NCBI GenBank assembly: GCA_030323885.1
Contig: CM059199.1
Span: forward strand, 42,903,347 to 42,967,346
Source: Branchipolynoe longqiensis
Lineage: Eukaryota > Annelida > Polychaeta > Phyllodocida > Polynoidae
DNA: 64,000 nt
Direction of reading: 5' to 3'
Part shown: positions 21,968 to 32,452 of the stretch, in pieces
How the letters are laid out: each line of letters begins with the position of its first letter
Position numbering within the stretch: the stretch's first letter is position 1
Notes under the pieces: generated by a model
Databases searched by the model: none
What the model saw: only the letters and a program-made list of their open reading frames with translations
What the model was told of the DNA's origin: nothing
Made by a program: the position numbers and the translations under genes

Positions 21968-22408
21968 GTAGTGGCCTTAGTAGAGTCTTGCTTATGTGTG
22001 TTTGTGTGTGTGTGTGGGGGGGGGGGGTGGTTCGTAACCTTGACGGTTACAGGCTGCAGGACTGCAGCATTAGAAAGTTTACGGCCTGACAAATAGAAAG
22101 GGTAGTATAGAGGAAAGAGAAGTTTGGAGATTTGAGTCAAAGGGCTGTGTCTCCTTGGGCTGTAGTGACCAGTAGGCGAGCCGAAGACACGGGCGGAGTA
22201 TGAGGTAGAAGGTGAAAATCTGGCTGGCTCCCCCTGCAGGAATTCTTGTAGACACTATCAAGGAAACCTGTAGCTTGGATCAATTATTGAACTAGCTCAG
22301 CAGAATCGGAAATACCATTTTCTGAACCCATCTTCGATTCAGACGACACGCAGTCGAAAACCCGATACAGATGTCTTTGTTGCCCTTTTGGCCTGTCCGG
22401 TTTGCCAT
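21968..22408. other. No gene seen; gtgt/G run
   Basis: A gt-rich then G run at 21994-22027; otherwise unrecognised sequence. Confidence 0.4.
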
Positions 22409-22596
22409 CTACCTCATCTTTTTCTTATGTTTGATGACAGGTGGCGATGCTTGCTCTCTGTTCCAGCTTGACCAATATGAGCTTAATCTACATTTCCGGT
22501 AGTTTCGCTTCTTTCCACTAGATGGCGACACCTTGACTTTTCCCTGGTCCGCGGCATCTTCCTCCGGATTGTGCGTTACTTTGGTTTTCTCTCTGC
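22409..22596 (-). CDS. Candidate terminal exon, basic protein end
   Basis: On the minus strand an acceptor (gtcgttttctag) opens a frame reading REKTKVTHNPEEDAADQ...SSGKKRNYRKCR and ending PPVIKHKKKMR-stop. The composition is protein-like and soluble, unlike nearby repeat translations, but I know no family. A MITE begins 17 bp upstream (22614), so any intron here now contains a transposon. Confidence 0.2.
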
Positions 22597-22610
22597 CTAG
22601 AAAACGACTC

Positions 22611-23340
22611 CAGGGGGCCATATGCATGAAGCAGTGTTAGCGAGCCAAAACGCGTTTAGACGGGATTTCTGGTTTAGCGCAGACAAGTTGGTATGCATGG
22701 AGCAGTGTTAGGCCTAACACCGAGCGTTTAAACTCGGAAATTCTAACTCCGATCATATCTGGTTTACAGCGGTGTTAGTCTCAGTATGGAACCCAAATCT
22801 ACTCAATGCTATCATATTTAACAGAATTACATAGGCAATAAGTGAAATTTAAGCAAATTAACCCTAAAAACGAAGCGATATTAACGCAGCAGCCACATTG
22901 GCGGCGATATTAAGAGTTATATTTTCGAATCGGCGAGCGTAAAGTAAACAAATCGCAGCTGGCGCCGCATCGACGTCGCTTTCCATACTGGCGGCGGTGG
23001 CGATTTGGTTACTTTACGCTCGTCGATTCGAAAATATAACTATTAATATTGCCGCCAATGCGGCAGTAGCCTTAATAACGCTTCGAATTTAGGGTTAAAT
23101 TGATCAAATTTCACTTATTGCGAATGTAATTCTGTTAAATATGATCGCATTCAGTAGATTTGAGCCTAATATATGGCTACAAACACAGAGGGATTTCCCA
23201 AACCTATAAATACATTCACATTTAGCTAACACTCACCGTTTAAGCGCCCATGCATACGGCTTGACAAACGGTGATAGCTACCCAGTGTTAGAGGGATAAC
23301 ACCACACGCCGCTAACACTGCTTCATGCATACGGGCCCAG
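22611..23340. mobile_element. CAG-flanked palindromic MITE, family N copy 1
   Basis: Element 22614-23337 between CAG (22611-22613) and CAG (23338-23340). Ends GGGGCCATATGCATGAAGCA and complement GGCCCGTATGCATGAAGCAG. The centre is a large imperfect palindrome (gattcgaaaatataacta, ttgccgccaatgcggc, tttcacttattgcg and complements). No frame. Confidence 0.82.
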
Positions 23341-23345
23341 CTCAC

Positions 23346-23780
23346 TTGGGCCGTATGCGATTAACAGGACCCGGGTGACTCGAGTTGCTAGAATTTCAAA
23401 TCGAACAGCGCGAGTGGAGTCGACAAATACACGCGCCGTGTGCAAAAATTCCAAAACCCAGTAACCCACCTCATGGCAGGGCTTGGCTAGGAGCGATGAC
23501 GTCACATTTGTGCTGGTAACGTGAGTTCTTTTTGTGTTTTTTTGTTTAATAAATCAGATTAATGAAATGGAAATATAACTAAACTATGCAATAACAAAAT
23601 ACTTAAAATCCTATTTTGATGTGGTTAAATAGTTTTTTTTAAAGTTTTGGATTAAGCCACCATTTTTTCAACCCCTGAGCATGGAGAAGCGTGTTCGTCT
23701 ATTCAACCCGAGTCTGTAGGATGTGCGCATGTGCCAAAAAGTAGCTCGGGTGACCCAAGTTGATTAATCGAATACGCTTT
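23346..23780. mobile_element. MITE with GTAT(G/T)CGATTAA ends
   Basis: Left gtatgcgattaacaggaccc and, complemented from the right, gtattcgattaatcaacttg. Both are followed by gggt(g/c)ac(t/c)cgag. Diverged ends of about 36 bp; it directly abuts the previous MITE. Confidence 0.6.
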
Positions 23781-23784
23781 TACA

Positions 23785-23850
23785 TAGTGTTGGTTTTCAC
23801 CCCTCCTGTGGCTACCGCAGCTGTACGGGGTGAATCTTTTATATATGTGC
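23785..23850. mobile_element. Fragment of the TA-flanked MITE family V
   Basis: tttcacccct...tgtacggggtgaatctttta matches the right end of 32455-32872. Confidence 0.5.
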
Positions 23851-23959
23851 ATGGGTATCTATTAGTAGCATGCATTGATGTAATTGTGCACCACGCGAAT
23901 AGGGGTGGAGGACGGTATGCTACGTCACAAGCCAACCGTTCAATGTTGTTTGGTTATTT

Positions 23960-24282
23960 GAAGGTTACGTCCTGGCAACATCTAAGGTCATATCAGGATG
24001 GGTAGGTTCCTGACTTGTGACAATGCACACTCATTGTGACTTTATAGTGCTGGCCCCACTGGGAAATCAGGCCACCGGCACCATGACCCGATATCCTACT
24101 CAGTCACATTATCCTGACACTGAGCCAACCGGTCCTTGCTCTATCCTATTAATGATGAGTCCCTGGCTATGAAGCGACAAGTTTCAATTTTGTAAGTCAT
24201 TGGTTTGATTCGACTGGGAATTGAACTCCCAATCTCCCGCACGGGATGCTGGCGATCTACCGATTCGTCTACCGCGTCCGCC
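23960..24282 (-). mobile_element. SINE-A copy, full length
   Basis: Type-1 head and complete body. The A box carries a change (gattcgtctaccgcgtcc). Confidence 0.88.
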
Positions 24283-24361
24283 GAACAGAGGTTGACCATC
24301 AGATCGTTAATCCAAAACTATTAAGTCATGCTTATATAGAAATACATGTGCCTAAAGTTGG

Positions 24362-24582
24362 TTTGTTGTTGGAGTTTTACATCCTGGCAACATCTAAGGT
24401 CATATCAGGATGTGTACCGACTTGTGACAATGCACACTCATGGCAACTTTATAGTGCTACCCCACTGGGAAATCGGGCCACCAGCACCATGACCTGATAT
24501 CCCACTCAGTCACATTATCCTGACATTGAGCCAATCAGTGCTTGACCTATCCTAATAATGCCGAGCACCTGGGGTAGGGAAG
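24362..24582 (-). mobile_element. SINE-A body, cut by bad sequence
   Basis: Starts with the gttgttggagttttacatcc tail and runs to gccgagcacctgggg, after which the sequence turns into homopolymer noise. Confidence 0.85.
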
Positions 24583-24820
24583 CAAAAAAAAAAATTTTTA
24601 AAAACATTTTAAAAGTTCCCCCCCCCAAAAGGTTTGGGGGGGGGCCCTTCAAAACCCTTTCATTTCCCGGAATACGGGGGGTTTCCCAACAGGGGGTTTT
24701 CCCCCGGGTCTTTTCGGCCATTCCCCTGGTCAAAAGAAATGAGATGCCCTGGCTTATTCCTTAAAAAGTCGAAACAACTGCAATTTTCAGGTTTGAATTT
24801 TGTGTAGAAACTGGGTCGGC
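24583..24820. other. Probable low-quality sequence at gap edge
   Basis: Runs of A, C, G and T (aaaaaaaaaaattttta, cccccccccaaaagg, ggggggggg) of a kind seen nowhere else in the window, next to the N gap. Likely assembly or base-call artefact, so frames here should be ignored. Confidence 0.7.
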
Positions 24821-25320
24821 NNNNNNNNNNNNNNNNNNNNNNNNNNNNNNNNNNNNNNNNNNNNNNNNNNNNNNNNNNNNNNNNNNNNNNNNNNNNNNNN
24901 NNNNNNNNNNNNNNNNNNNNNNNNNNNNNNNNNNNNNNNNNNNNNNNNNNNNNNNNNNNNNNNNNNNNNNNNNNNNNNNNNNNNNNNNNNNNNNNNNNNN
25001 NNNNNNNNNNNNNNNNNNNNNNNNNNNNNNNNNNNNNNNNNNNNNNNNNNNNNNNNNNNNNNNNNNNNNNNNNNNNNNNNNNNNNNNNNNNNNNNNNNNN
25101 NNNNNNNNNNNNNNNNNNNNNNNNNNNNNNNNNNNNNNNNNNNNNNNNNNNNNNNNNNNNNNNNNNNNNNNNNNNNNNNNNNNNNNNNNNNNNNNNNNNN
25201 NNNNNNNNNNNNNNNNNNNNNNNNNNNNNNNNNNNNNNNNNNNNNNNNNNNNNNNNNNNNNNNNNNNNNNNNNNNNNNNNNNNNNNNNNNNNNNNNNNNN
25301 NNNNNNNNNNNNNNNNNNNN
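24821..25320. other. Assembly gap (500 N)
   Basis: Exactly 500 unknown bases; the round length suggests a placeholder. The two frames that appear to cross it are meaningless. Confidence 0.99.
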
Positions 25321-25395
25321 TGGTGTGGGGGTGATGCCTACCTGTCTATGTGGCTCCTTGCCTGAGAGGTCAGTGCAGACTACTACATAATCATA
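25321..25395 (-). mobile_element. SINE family C fragment
   Basis: gtgggggtgatgcctacctg...gcctgagaggtcagtgcaga, the end region of family C, cut by the gap or internally deleted. Confidence 0.6.
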
Positions 25396-25499
25396 TGTTG
25401 TGGATAACAATGGTAAGGTTCACGTGACAGCAGAGTTTCCTAGGCCATCCCTTATATGGGCGGTAACAAGCACAGCATAAGTTGTTGTGTTTCTTTGTT

Positions 25500-25842
25500 A
25501 GGGTTTAACATCCTGTCAACATCTGAGATCATATCAGGACGGTGGTGACTTGGGGCAGTGCACACTCATGGCAACTGGGAGACCAGGTCTCCCATTGGGG
25601 CAGCACTATAAAGTTGCCATGGGCGTGGGCTGTCATAAGTCGCTGACCAGGGTGCCGATACTATGTCCGGATCTCTCACTCAGTCACATTATCCTGATAC
25701 TGACTTAATCAGGCCTTGTCCTCTTATAGTAATGTCGAGCGCTATCAATGTTGTAAGTCCTTGGTTTGACGCGGCCGGGATTCGAACTCCCGACCTTCCA
25801 CACCGGAATCTTGGTGTATTACCGATTCGCCCACCATGTACG
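25500..25842 (-). mobile_element. SINE-A copy with an internal inverted piece
   Basis: Type-1 head intact (cggccgggattcgaactccc). Near 25568-25650 the body reads gggagaccaggtctccc and then a plus-oriented gcactataaagttgccatg inside a minus copy, so part of the body is inverted or gene-converted. Confidence 0.8.
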
Positions 25843-25978
25843 GTCCACAACATAACTTTGGTTTTAAACAAAATTAACATGATTAAATATGACTATTCAT
25901 GGTTGCTATATCTTGAAACAATGTATTCTCTGCAAGGTATTTAGAGCCCAAACAAAACTGAGGGCCACTGTAATCAAG

Positions 25979-26030
25979 GCCGTCCTGATATGACCTTAGA
26001 TATTGTCAGGATGGAAAAGCCCAATAGCCA
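25979..26030 (+). mobile_element. SINE-A 3' end fragment
   Basis: gtcctgatatgaccttagat and tail only. Confidence 0.65.
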
Positions 26031-26199
26031 ACCAACTGTAACCAAGGTGTGATATCAATCAAGCTAACTGGCTGTTCTAAGTGGTTAGAGTTTTTCATAG
26101 TAGTTCTATGTGCAATGATGCAGTGGATAGGCCTAGCAATAACATGTTTGTATATTGTTATAATATAGTGAATAGTCATGAAACCAATACATGATCAAA

Positions 26200-27260
26200 T
26201 CATGTGATCATATCTTTATGGGTAATGTTGTTCAATAATCTTCATGAAAATCGAAGTTTAATGGGGGACATTTGGCATAGTTAATTTTTCTGACACTTGG
26301 TGGCGCGTCGGTACTAGTGGGCCTAAACGGCCATTGACAATGCATTGAGTTTGCCGGTATGCGCAGTGCAAAACGTTTATTTTATTCAAAATTAATAGAA
26401 ATGCAGAACCCTATCCTGATGAATTTAATATAATCTATTTGGTGAATATGTTTTCTATATGTGTACCAAGCGGTTTGTCTCTTGGTGGTGTGGTTTTAGA
26501 GATATTTCACTTCTTCTGTATGAATATAATTCAAGATTGCTCATGGCCATTGGCAATGCATTGAGTTTGCCGGTACACGCAGTGCAAAACGTCTATTTTA
26601 TTCAAAATTAATAGAAATACAGAACCCTAACCTTATATATTTAATATAATCTATTCGGTTAATATGTTTTCTATATGTGTTCCAAACAGTTTGTTTCTAG
26701 GTGGTGTGGTTTTAGAGATATTTCACTTGTTCTCTATGAAGATTGCTCATAGCCATTGACTGTGCAGTTTGACAGTGTGCCATTTAGGCCCACTAGTTCA
26801 GTAGCGACGCCAACGGCAGGAATTTGAACTAAAAAATCGGATGTCCCCCATTGCAGGATGAAAGTATAGAGTAATCCTACATCATGGATACCGAGCCGAC
26901 AATATTGCCCCCACATGGTAATACTTATTTCCCATAAAGTTCCTCTATTTTTCAGTTAACCTAATAGACGTCTTGGTATGGAAGGCCGCCATGCTGGTCT
27001 TGGCAGCATACTTATATGCTGAGTAGAATTTGACTCCAGCCTAGCTACTTATATATATACATTTACATATGCATCATGGGTACTTTTGTTCGATAACTTT
27101 CATGAAAATCGAGGCTTAATTGCAGGCGGGAAGTATAGAGCTACACTACATCATGGATACCAATCGAATAACATGTCCCTAAACTAAGTAATACTAATAT
27201 ACGTGCTGGTATGGAAGACGGGTATGCTGGTCTTGGTGACATACCTAGAGACTGCGTGTA
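26200..27260. repeat. Two tandem copies of a dispersed unit, first split by a MITE
   Basis: Unit 1 (about 26200-26260 plus 26852-27040) and unit 2 (about 27075-27260) share tcatgaaaatcga, agtatagag, acatcatggatacc, tggtatggaag and atgctggtcttgg. Unit 2 keeps the empty site for the insertion in unit 1. Confidence 0.65.
26261..26851. mobile_element. AT-flanked TIR element (ISL2EU-like target) with internal tandem repeat
   Basis: Element 26263-26849 between AT (26261-26262) and AT (26850-26851). The neighbouring unit 2 reads cttaattgcagg, i.e. one AT. Ends GGGGGACATTTGGC and complement GGGGGACATCCGAT. Inside are two units of about 214 bp in tandem (26329-26544, 26545-26755), starting ggccattg(a/g)caatgcattg, and the start of a third. 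The AT duplication is what ISL2EU elements make; the class call is inferred from that alone. Confidence 0.72.
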
Positions 27261-27606
27261 ATTTGACCCGAGCCTATAGATGTATCCACATTTATACATG
27301 TGCATTCATGACCCTGACTTCACGGTCTACAGGGCCCATCTATCTGAGTCTCTGCTTGATGGAGGGTGTCGGGTTGTAAGCAGTGGATATATGGTTATCT
27401 TAGGAAATATATATATGCATGTCCTCTATAATCTATTATGGGAATATGAACAAGGACACTACAACTTATCAGTTCTCTTCTATATATTAGTTATTACCTC
27501 CTATCCTACTGTCAGAGGAGTTAGTTCCTGCTTCTGCCACTAGGGTGCCACCTGTGAGTGGCTCCTGGCCACCCTGGTACCATATGTGTCTGGTCACTAA
27601 AACCTC
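27261..27606. other. No gene seen
   Basis: No recognisable coding or repeat content. Confidence 0.4.
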
Positions 27607-28520
27607 CAGGGCCCATATGTATGAGCCAATTTTTAACCCAACCGGGGTTAAAGCAGGGTGCCGGGTTATCTAACCCTGAGGTTCCAAATGTGTCACGGGG
27701 GATGTATGTGACCAAGGTGCAGCTTGTTTAGCTAACCGATGCGCTATTTATAGATTTGGGAAATCCCTCTGAGATTCGTCGATTCGACAATATGAATAAC
27801 GCCACCAATGCGGCGGCGGCGTTAATATCGGTTCGAATTTTGGGTTAAATTGGTAAAATTTCACTTATTGCGTATGTAATTCTGTTAAATATGGTCGCAT
27901 TCAATAGATTTGGGCCGGCTAATATATAGCCGCCGATTCGGCTGTGGCGGCGATTTGTTTACTTTACATTCGTCGATTCGACACTATTAATATCGCCGCC
28001 AATGCGGCGGTAGCCTTAATAACGGTTCAAATGTAGCGTTAAATTAATAAAATGTCACTTACTGCGTATGTAATTCTGTTAAATATGATCGCATTCAATA
28101 GATTTGGGCCTAATATATTGCCGCCGATGCGGCGGGTTGGCAGTACGGATATCGACGTCGCTGCGGCGGCGGCGATTTGTTTACTTTACATTCGTCGATT
28201 CGACACTATTAATATCGCCGCCAATGCGGCGGTAGCCTTAATAACGCTTCAAATTTAGGGTTAAATTGATAATATTTCACTTATTGCGTATGTAATTCTG
28301 TTAAATCTGGTCGCATTGAATAGATTTGGACATAATCGGTGTCTAACCCCACCTTTAACCCTCCTTTCGCATGGGGTTAGTGCAGGCGACTTTAAACTCC
28401 CCGAGTTAGTTTAACCCCGACACATACATACTCACTTTTGGCCGCTAACCCGGGGAACCCGGGAAATCCGCACGACCCAGGGTTACGACCGCTAACCCGG
28501 GCTCATACATATGGGCCCAG
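27607..28520. mobile_element. CAG-flanked palindromic MITE, family N copy 2
   Basis: Element 27610-28517 between CAG (27607-27609) and CAG (28518-28520). Ends GGCCCATATGTATGAGCC on both sides (18 bp, perfect). The interior repeats three times a block with cgccgccaatgcggcgg and tttcacttattgcg/tttcacttactgcg, also found in copy 1. Confidence 0.85.
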
Positions 28521-28609
28521 ACCTGCTTGGATGGTCAGAGAACACTTAAGTGTGTGTGGGTATACTTGTGTGTTTTTTGTGTACGTAAGGGCAGGTGCAT
28601 ATGGTTGTT

Positions 28610-28838
28610 CATTGGGGTTTAAGATCCAACCAAAATCTAGGGTCATATCAGAACAGAAAACGACCTGTGACAGTGCACACTATATAGCGCCGGACACCAC
28701 CGTGGCACAATATCACTCTCAGCCACATTATCCTGATACTGAACAGGCCAGGCATTGCCCTTTTCTATGTATGCCGAAGGCCAGGCTCGGTAGCCAGAAG
28801 TACAATTGTTTTAAAGTTATTGTTTTGACTCAATCGAT
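28610..28838 (-). mobile_element. Diverged SINE-A body
   Basis: agggtcatatcagaacag, gtgacagtgcacact, cacattatcctgatactga. Head lost. Confidence 0.7.
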
Positions 28839-28884
28839 ATATATATATACGGGTATTCATGTGTCTATGCAGGCTGTCTATCCA

Positions 28885-29150
28885 ATGTAGCGAATATAAC
28901 CAATATACATGATATAGACATTATTGGCAATATTGGAAATAGCAGCAATGTACGCAATGAAGTCAAAATAAGGAATTGAGCCAATAAAGGCAATATATGC
29001 GCTATAGGCAATATATACAATATACTCCATATCGAACAATATGTGATAAGGTAATATATGCAATATAGGCAACATAGGCAATATATGGAATATAGGCAAT
29101 ATCGTTTGAATAGCAATATAACTAATATATGCCAATTAGAAAATATAGGT
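28885..29150. repeat. AATATAGGC-type degenerate satellite, left block
   Basis: Loose tandem of caatatag/gcaatat words. The same array resumes at 32233, so the 3.1-kb element between them was inserted into it. Confidence 0.75.
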
Positions 29151-29532
29151 AATTCAACCAACGCAACACAAGTACAGTATAAGGTGGCATTTATTCTTAC
29201 TATTTCGTTGTTACATTTAAGTCATGAGATGTTTGATTTATTAAGATTTCGAGGGTTTCAGGCACTTAGCCCTATGAATGTCAGTTATAGTTGGGTTGGG
29301 TGGGACGGCAATCCAAAGGAGAGAACACGTCCTGCCGATCGAAAGGCTCTGGTCGAAGTGTCTATAGAGAAAAATGCGCCACATCTCGTTATGCAAATTT
29401 ACAGAAGATGGCGCCACAGTCAGAGCATTTATTATTAAGCAGGACACTATAGATGGCGCCACCAGTCGCCTGGATGTTTAGTATGTACTTTTTCTTGCGG
29501 GTTAAATTACCGATGTTGAAATCAACATCCAC
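29151..29532 (-). repeat. Complete A+B terminal repeat of the split-repeat element
   Basis: The 382-bp contiguous copy. Near one end (29513-29530) lies a short palindrome, gatgttga/tcaacatc, repeated at 32213-32230. Two agatggcgccac words occur about 45 bp apart. Confidence 0.8.
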
Positions 29533-29794
29533 AATTCAACCAACGCAAGACAAGTACAGTATAAGGTGGCATTTATTCTTACTATTTCGTTGTTACATTT
29601 AAGTCATGAGATGTTTGATTTATTAAGATTTTGAGGGTTTCAGGCACATAGCCAAAAATATAGCTCAAGTGCCTGGAAGCTGAGACTGGATGTTGTATGT
29701 TGACACAGCAGAAGAGGTCCAGCGACCATTGTCTTACGTCCTGCCCCGATGACCCTTGGTGGCAGAACTATGGAGAGTTGAACGCATAGTGTGT

Positions 29795-29955
29795 AGCGTT
29801 ATAGCACCGGGTGCTAAGTGGCCCACCACGGACAGGGCTAGTCTTATGATTGAAAGCACCGGGTGCTAAGTGGCCCGCCACGGACAGGGCTAGTCTTATG
29901 ATTGAAAGCACTGGGTGCTAGGTGGCCTGCCAGGGACAGGAGCAGTGTTATGATT
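29795..29955. repeat. Three-copy 54-bp tandem repeat
   Basis: caccgggtgctaagtggccc...gactgaaag-like units, ending ttatgattgaaa each time, inside the internal region of the split-repeat element. Confidence 0.85.
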
Positions 29956-29959
29956 GAAA

Positions 29960-30409
29960 TTAATCCACGAACATGTGAGTGGTAGCCACATGATTCAAGA
30001 AGGCCGGCCGTCGTGCCAATGTGGTGTCCCGGACACGTACTCGCCCCGAGCAGGTGTGGGCAGAAGGCGAACCAGGGTTGCTGGAGTGCGATGTCTCTAG
30101 GAGACGATGAGTTGAATGGTGTCTTGGATGACGACACAGACATTGATGCCCAGGAATGTTAGCCTCAGATCCTCGCGCGACCTGAGTGACCATGGAGGCC
30201 ACCTGATGTTGTGAAGTTGCTGTGCAGTACCTTATTGTCCATGAACAGCCGGGAGGCCGGCTATGGGGTGTCGGAGGCACTGGTGTGGTATTGTGGATAA
30301 CCTGGGAAGAGAGGCAAAATAATGCAGTTGAATCCCAGGTTATAATATGTGGTTGTGGGTGACGGCGGTTAGTAGTTGAGCCCATACACCCTGCAACATA
30401 TCGAACCAC
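29960..30409 (-). CDS. Unrecognised 149-codon frame in the split-repeat element
   Basis: His/Thr/Pro-rich translation with no RT, RNase H, recombinase or zinc-finger motif I can see. It is in the sense direction if the element is read on the minus strand. It may be a chance frame in GC-balanced DNA. Confidence 0.15.
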   Translation of the reverse strand: MVRYVAGCMGSTTNRRHPQPHIITWDSTALFCLSSQVIHNTTPVPPTPHSRPPGCSWTIRYCTATSQHQVASMVTQVARGSEANIPGHQCLCRHPRHHSTHRLLETSHSSNPGSPSAHTCSGRVRVRDTTLARRPAFLNHVATTHMFVD

Positions 30410-31459
30410 CCGACCTTCGACGAGGTCCTCCGGTGATGCGATGATGCATGCTTTGAGCTAAACTCCTCGATGATATGTTAGAGTTAATGATGGTATTGTC
30501 ATTGGGATGGGTACCAGCAGCCAGTGTTATGGTTGTAATCGTCGATGTGACACCTGTGTGATCCCTGGGGTCAGAGCAGTAACTAGGAACCTCTCCCGTA
30601 TGGGTGTACTAATCCATCTGGGGAGTAGTAGTGGATGCCACCCTGTTGGCTATGTCTAGTTGTCCCTTTGGTGACTGAGTACTTTGGTTGTTAGAGGAGC
30701 GCCATGGTCATAAGGCTCCGTGACCTATTTTAGCTTTATGTGGTAAGCACGATGATAGTCCAAACGTCCTCGTGGCCTACCTCTGGAAGTAGGTCAGCAG
30801 TCTATTAAGTATATGCCTAATGCTGCATACGTGACACATCGTCCGTATGGATGTAATGGCCATATGAAACTGTCTGGGTGATGGTCATAAGGTAACGCTG
30901 TATGAATAGCATTGTTTATGAATACGACTAGGTATGATGGTGAGAGTCAATTGAGAGTGTTATTATTATGACATAACACTCTTGCATATGGTGGCTGAAG
31001 ATTGCCAGCTTGCATGGGTGTAATAGTATAGGGGTAATGGCGATGTTAAGCCCGTATGGCGAATGTCCGAACTCACCCCTGCATGAGATAGATTCATCGG
31101 TGAGAGTCAAAGGATTCCAAGGATCGGTTCCATGAGGTAGTGAGTGGATAATCGGAGCAAGTGGTACCGAGCCTGCTCTGCTGAGTACGGTGTAACTAAT
31201 AACAGAACAGGCAGCCGATTGTAATAGACCCCGACCCTAGACACTCGCCATATTTCTGAAACTGACCAATCCGAGGGCCGATCCCGTCACTTCTATCGTC
31301 CACCATTTCTGGATCGTAGCCAGGCCACGGTTACTCCGACGTCTGTAGCATAATGGCGATGGGAGGCCCGTGTGCAATATCATAACACACCTTTGGATGT
31401 CGCTCCGTTCCTGCAAAGTAGCCAGGCCATGTTAACCCGCCATCGGTAGCATCACAGTT

Positions 31460-31912
31460 CTATCCGTGCGTTGATCGCGTTGTAGTCTCTCCGGGGCTTG
31501 CTCCGATAATTTGTTCGACCACACCATCAGTTATTTCTGGGGCAGATTCACCAGTACATGCACTGACCTCACCACATCTTGTTATTGAGACATCGAGCAT
31601 GCTGTCATGGCTGCCTCCACATGGCGTGACGTCACAAATCCTTTTTTCATGGCGTAGTGTACCCCGACTTTCAAAGGAATTTCCTGAAGCTGATCGACCC
31701 GAGGATTGATCCGTGTTTGATGTGTCGATCCGTTTTTGCAACGTAGCCAGGCCACGATTAATCCAACGTCCATAGCGACTTGTCTCGAATCCGTAGTTCC
31801 ATAAGACTGTCGAGCCTCCGTAGCTCGCACCGATCCATTGTTCGACGAACACGAGCCGAATCCCCGCCGTAGATTCATCGTGTACACCTACTGGCCTGGT
31901 ACAACCCTCCAT
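31460..31912 (-). CDS. Unrecognised 150-codon frame in the split-repeat element
   Basis: Begins MEGCTRPVGVHDES. No known domain, and no R-H-R-Y tyrosine-recombinase pattern. It overlaps degenerate repeats (gtagccaggccac at about 31317, 31420, 31745), so it may be noncoding. Confidence 0.15.
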   Translation of the reverse strand: MEGCTRPVGVHDESTAGIRLVFVEQWIGASYGGSTVLWNYGFETSRYGRWINRGLATLQKRIDTSNTDQSSGRSASGNSFESRGTLRHEKRICDVTPCGGSHDSMLDVSITRCGEVSACTGESAPEITDGVVEQIIGASPGETTTRSTHG

Positions 31913-32232
31913 ATTTTGTATCAGGGATTACAGCTTGTTATCCCGTAGTCTTTTGTCTCGCTCTTTGAACCGTGTGTGGTTTTCGAACGTCATGTTGTCG
32001 AATCTTTCCAATCCAATGGAGAGAACACGTCCTGCCGATCGAAAGGCTCTGGTCGAAGTGTCTATAGAGAAAAATGCGCCACATCTCGTTATGCAAATTT
32101 ACAGAAGATGGCGCCACAGGCAGAGCATTTATTATTAAGCAGGACATTATAGATGGCGCCACCAGTCGCCTGGATGTTTAGTATGTACTTTTTCTTGCGG
32201 GTTAAATTACCGATGTTGAAATCAACATCCAC

Positions 32233-32370
32233 AATGTAGGCAATATACACAATATAGACAATATCGGCAATATAGGAAATATAGGAAATGTCGACTACAT
32301 GCAATATGGGAAATTTGAGCAATATAGTAAACACCACTGGTAAATACAGGCAATATAGGTGATATCTGAA
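32233..32370. repeat. AATATAGGC-type satellite, right block
   Basis: Continuation of the array at 28885-29150 (ggcaatatacacaatatag...). Confidence 0.75.
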
Positions 32371-32452
32371 AGCATGTATACAGAGTTATCTGTATGTGTC
32401 TCTTTGTGGCACGACAGACATGGCTAAGCCTATTGGGAGATAGCAGGTCAGA

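Larger units (their letters stand above)
29151..32232 (-). mobile_element. Split-direct-repeat element, DIRS/Ngaro-like, non-autonomous
   Basis: Plus-strand order: unit A (29151-29271), 38 bp, unit B (29311-29532), unit A again (29533-29653), 2.36 kb of internal sequence, unit B again (32010-32232). Read on the minus strand this is A1-internal-B1-A2-B2, the order of split direct repeats in PAT/Ngaro tyrosine-recombinase retroelements (relabelled). The repeats differ at 3 of 121 and 3 of 222 bases by my reading, so it is young. No target duplication is visible, as expected for that group. No YR or RT motif is seen in the internal part. Alternatives: a Penelope-like tandem arrangement, or a duplicated repeat with an unrelated insertion and a 38-bp deletion. 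Confidence 0.55.

Noticed and set aside
24787..25410. Long frames crossing the gap
   Set aside because: Made almost entirely of unknown residues.
29151..32232. Ordinary LTR retrotransposon
   Set aside because: The repeats are not at both ends as complete units; one copy is contiguous and the other is split around the interior, and no 4-6 bp duplication is seen.
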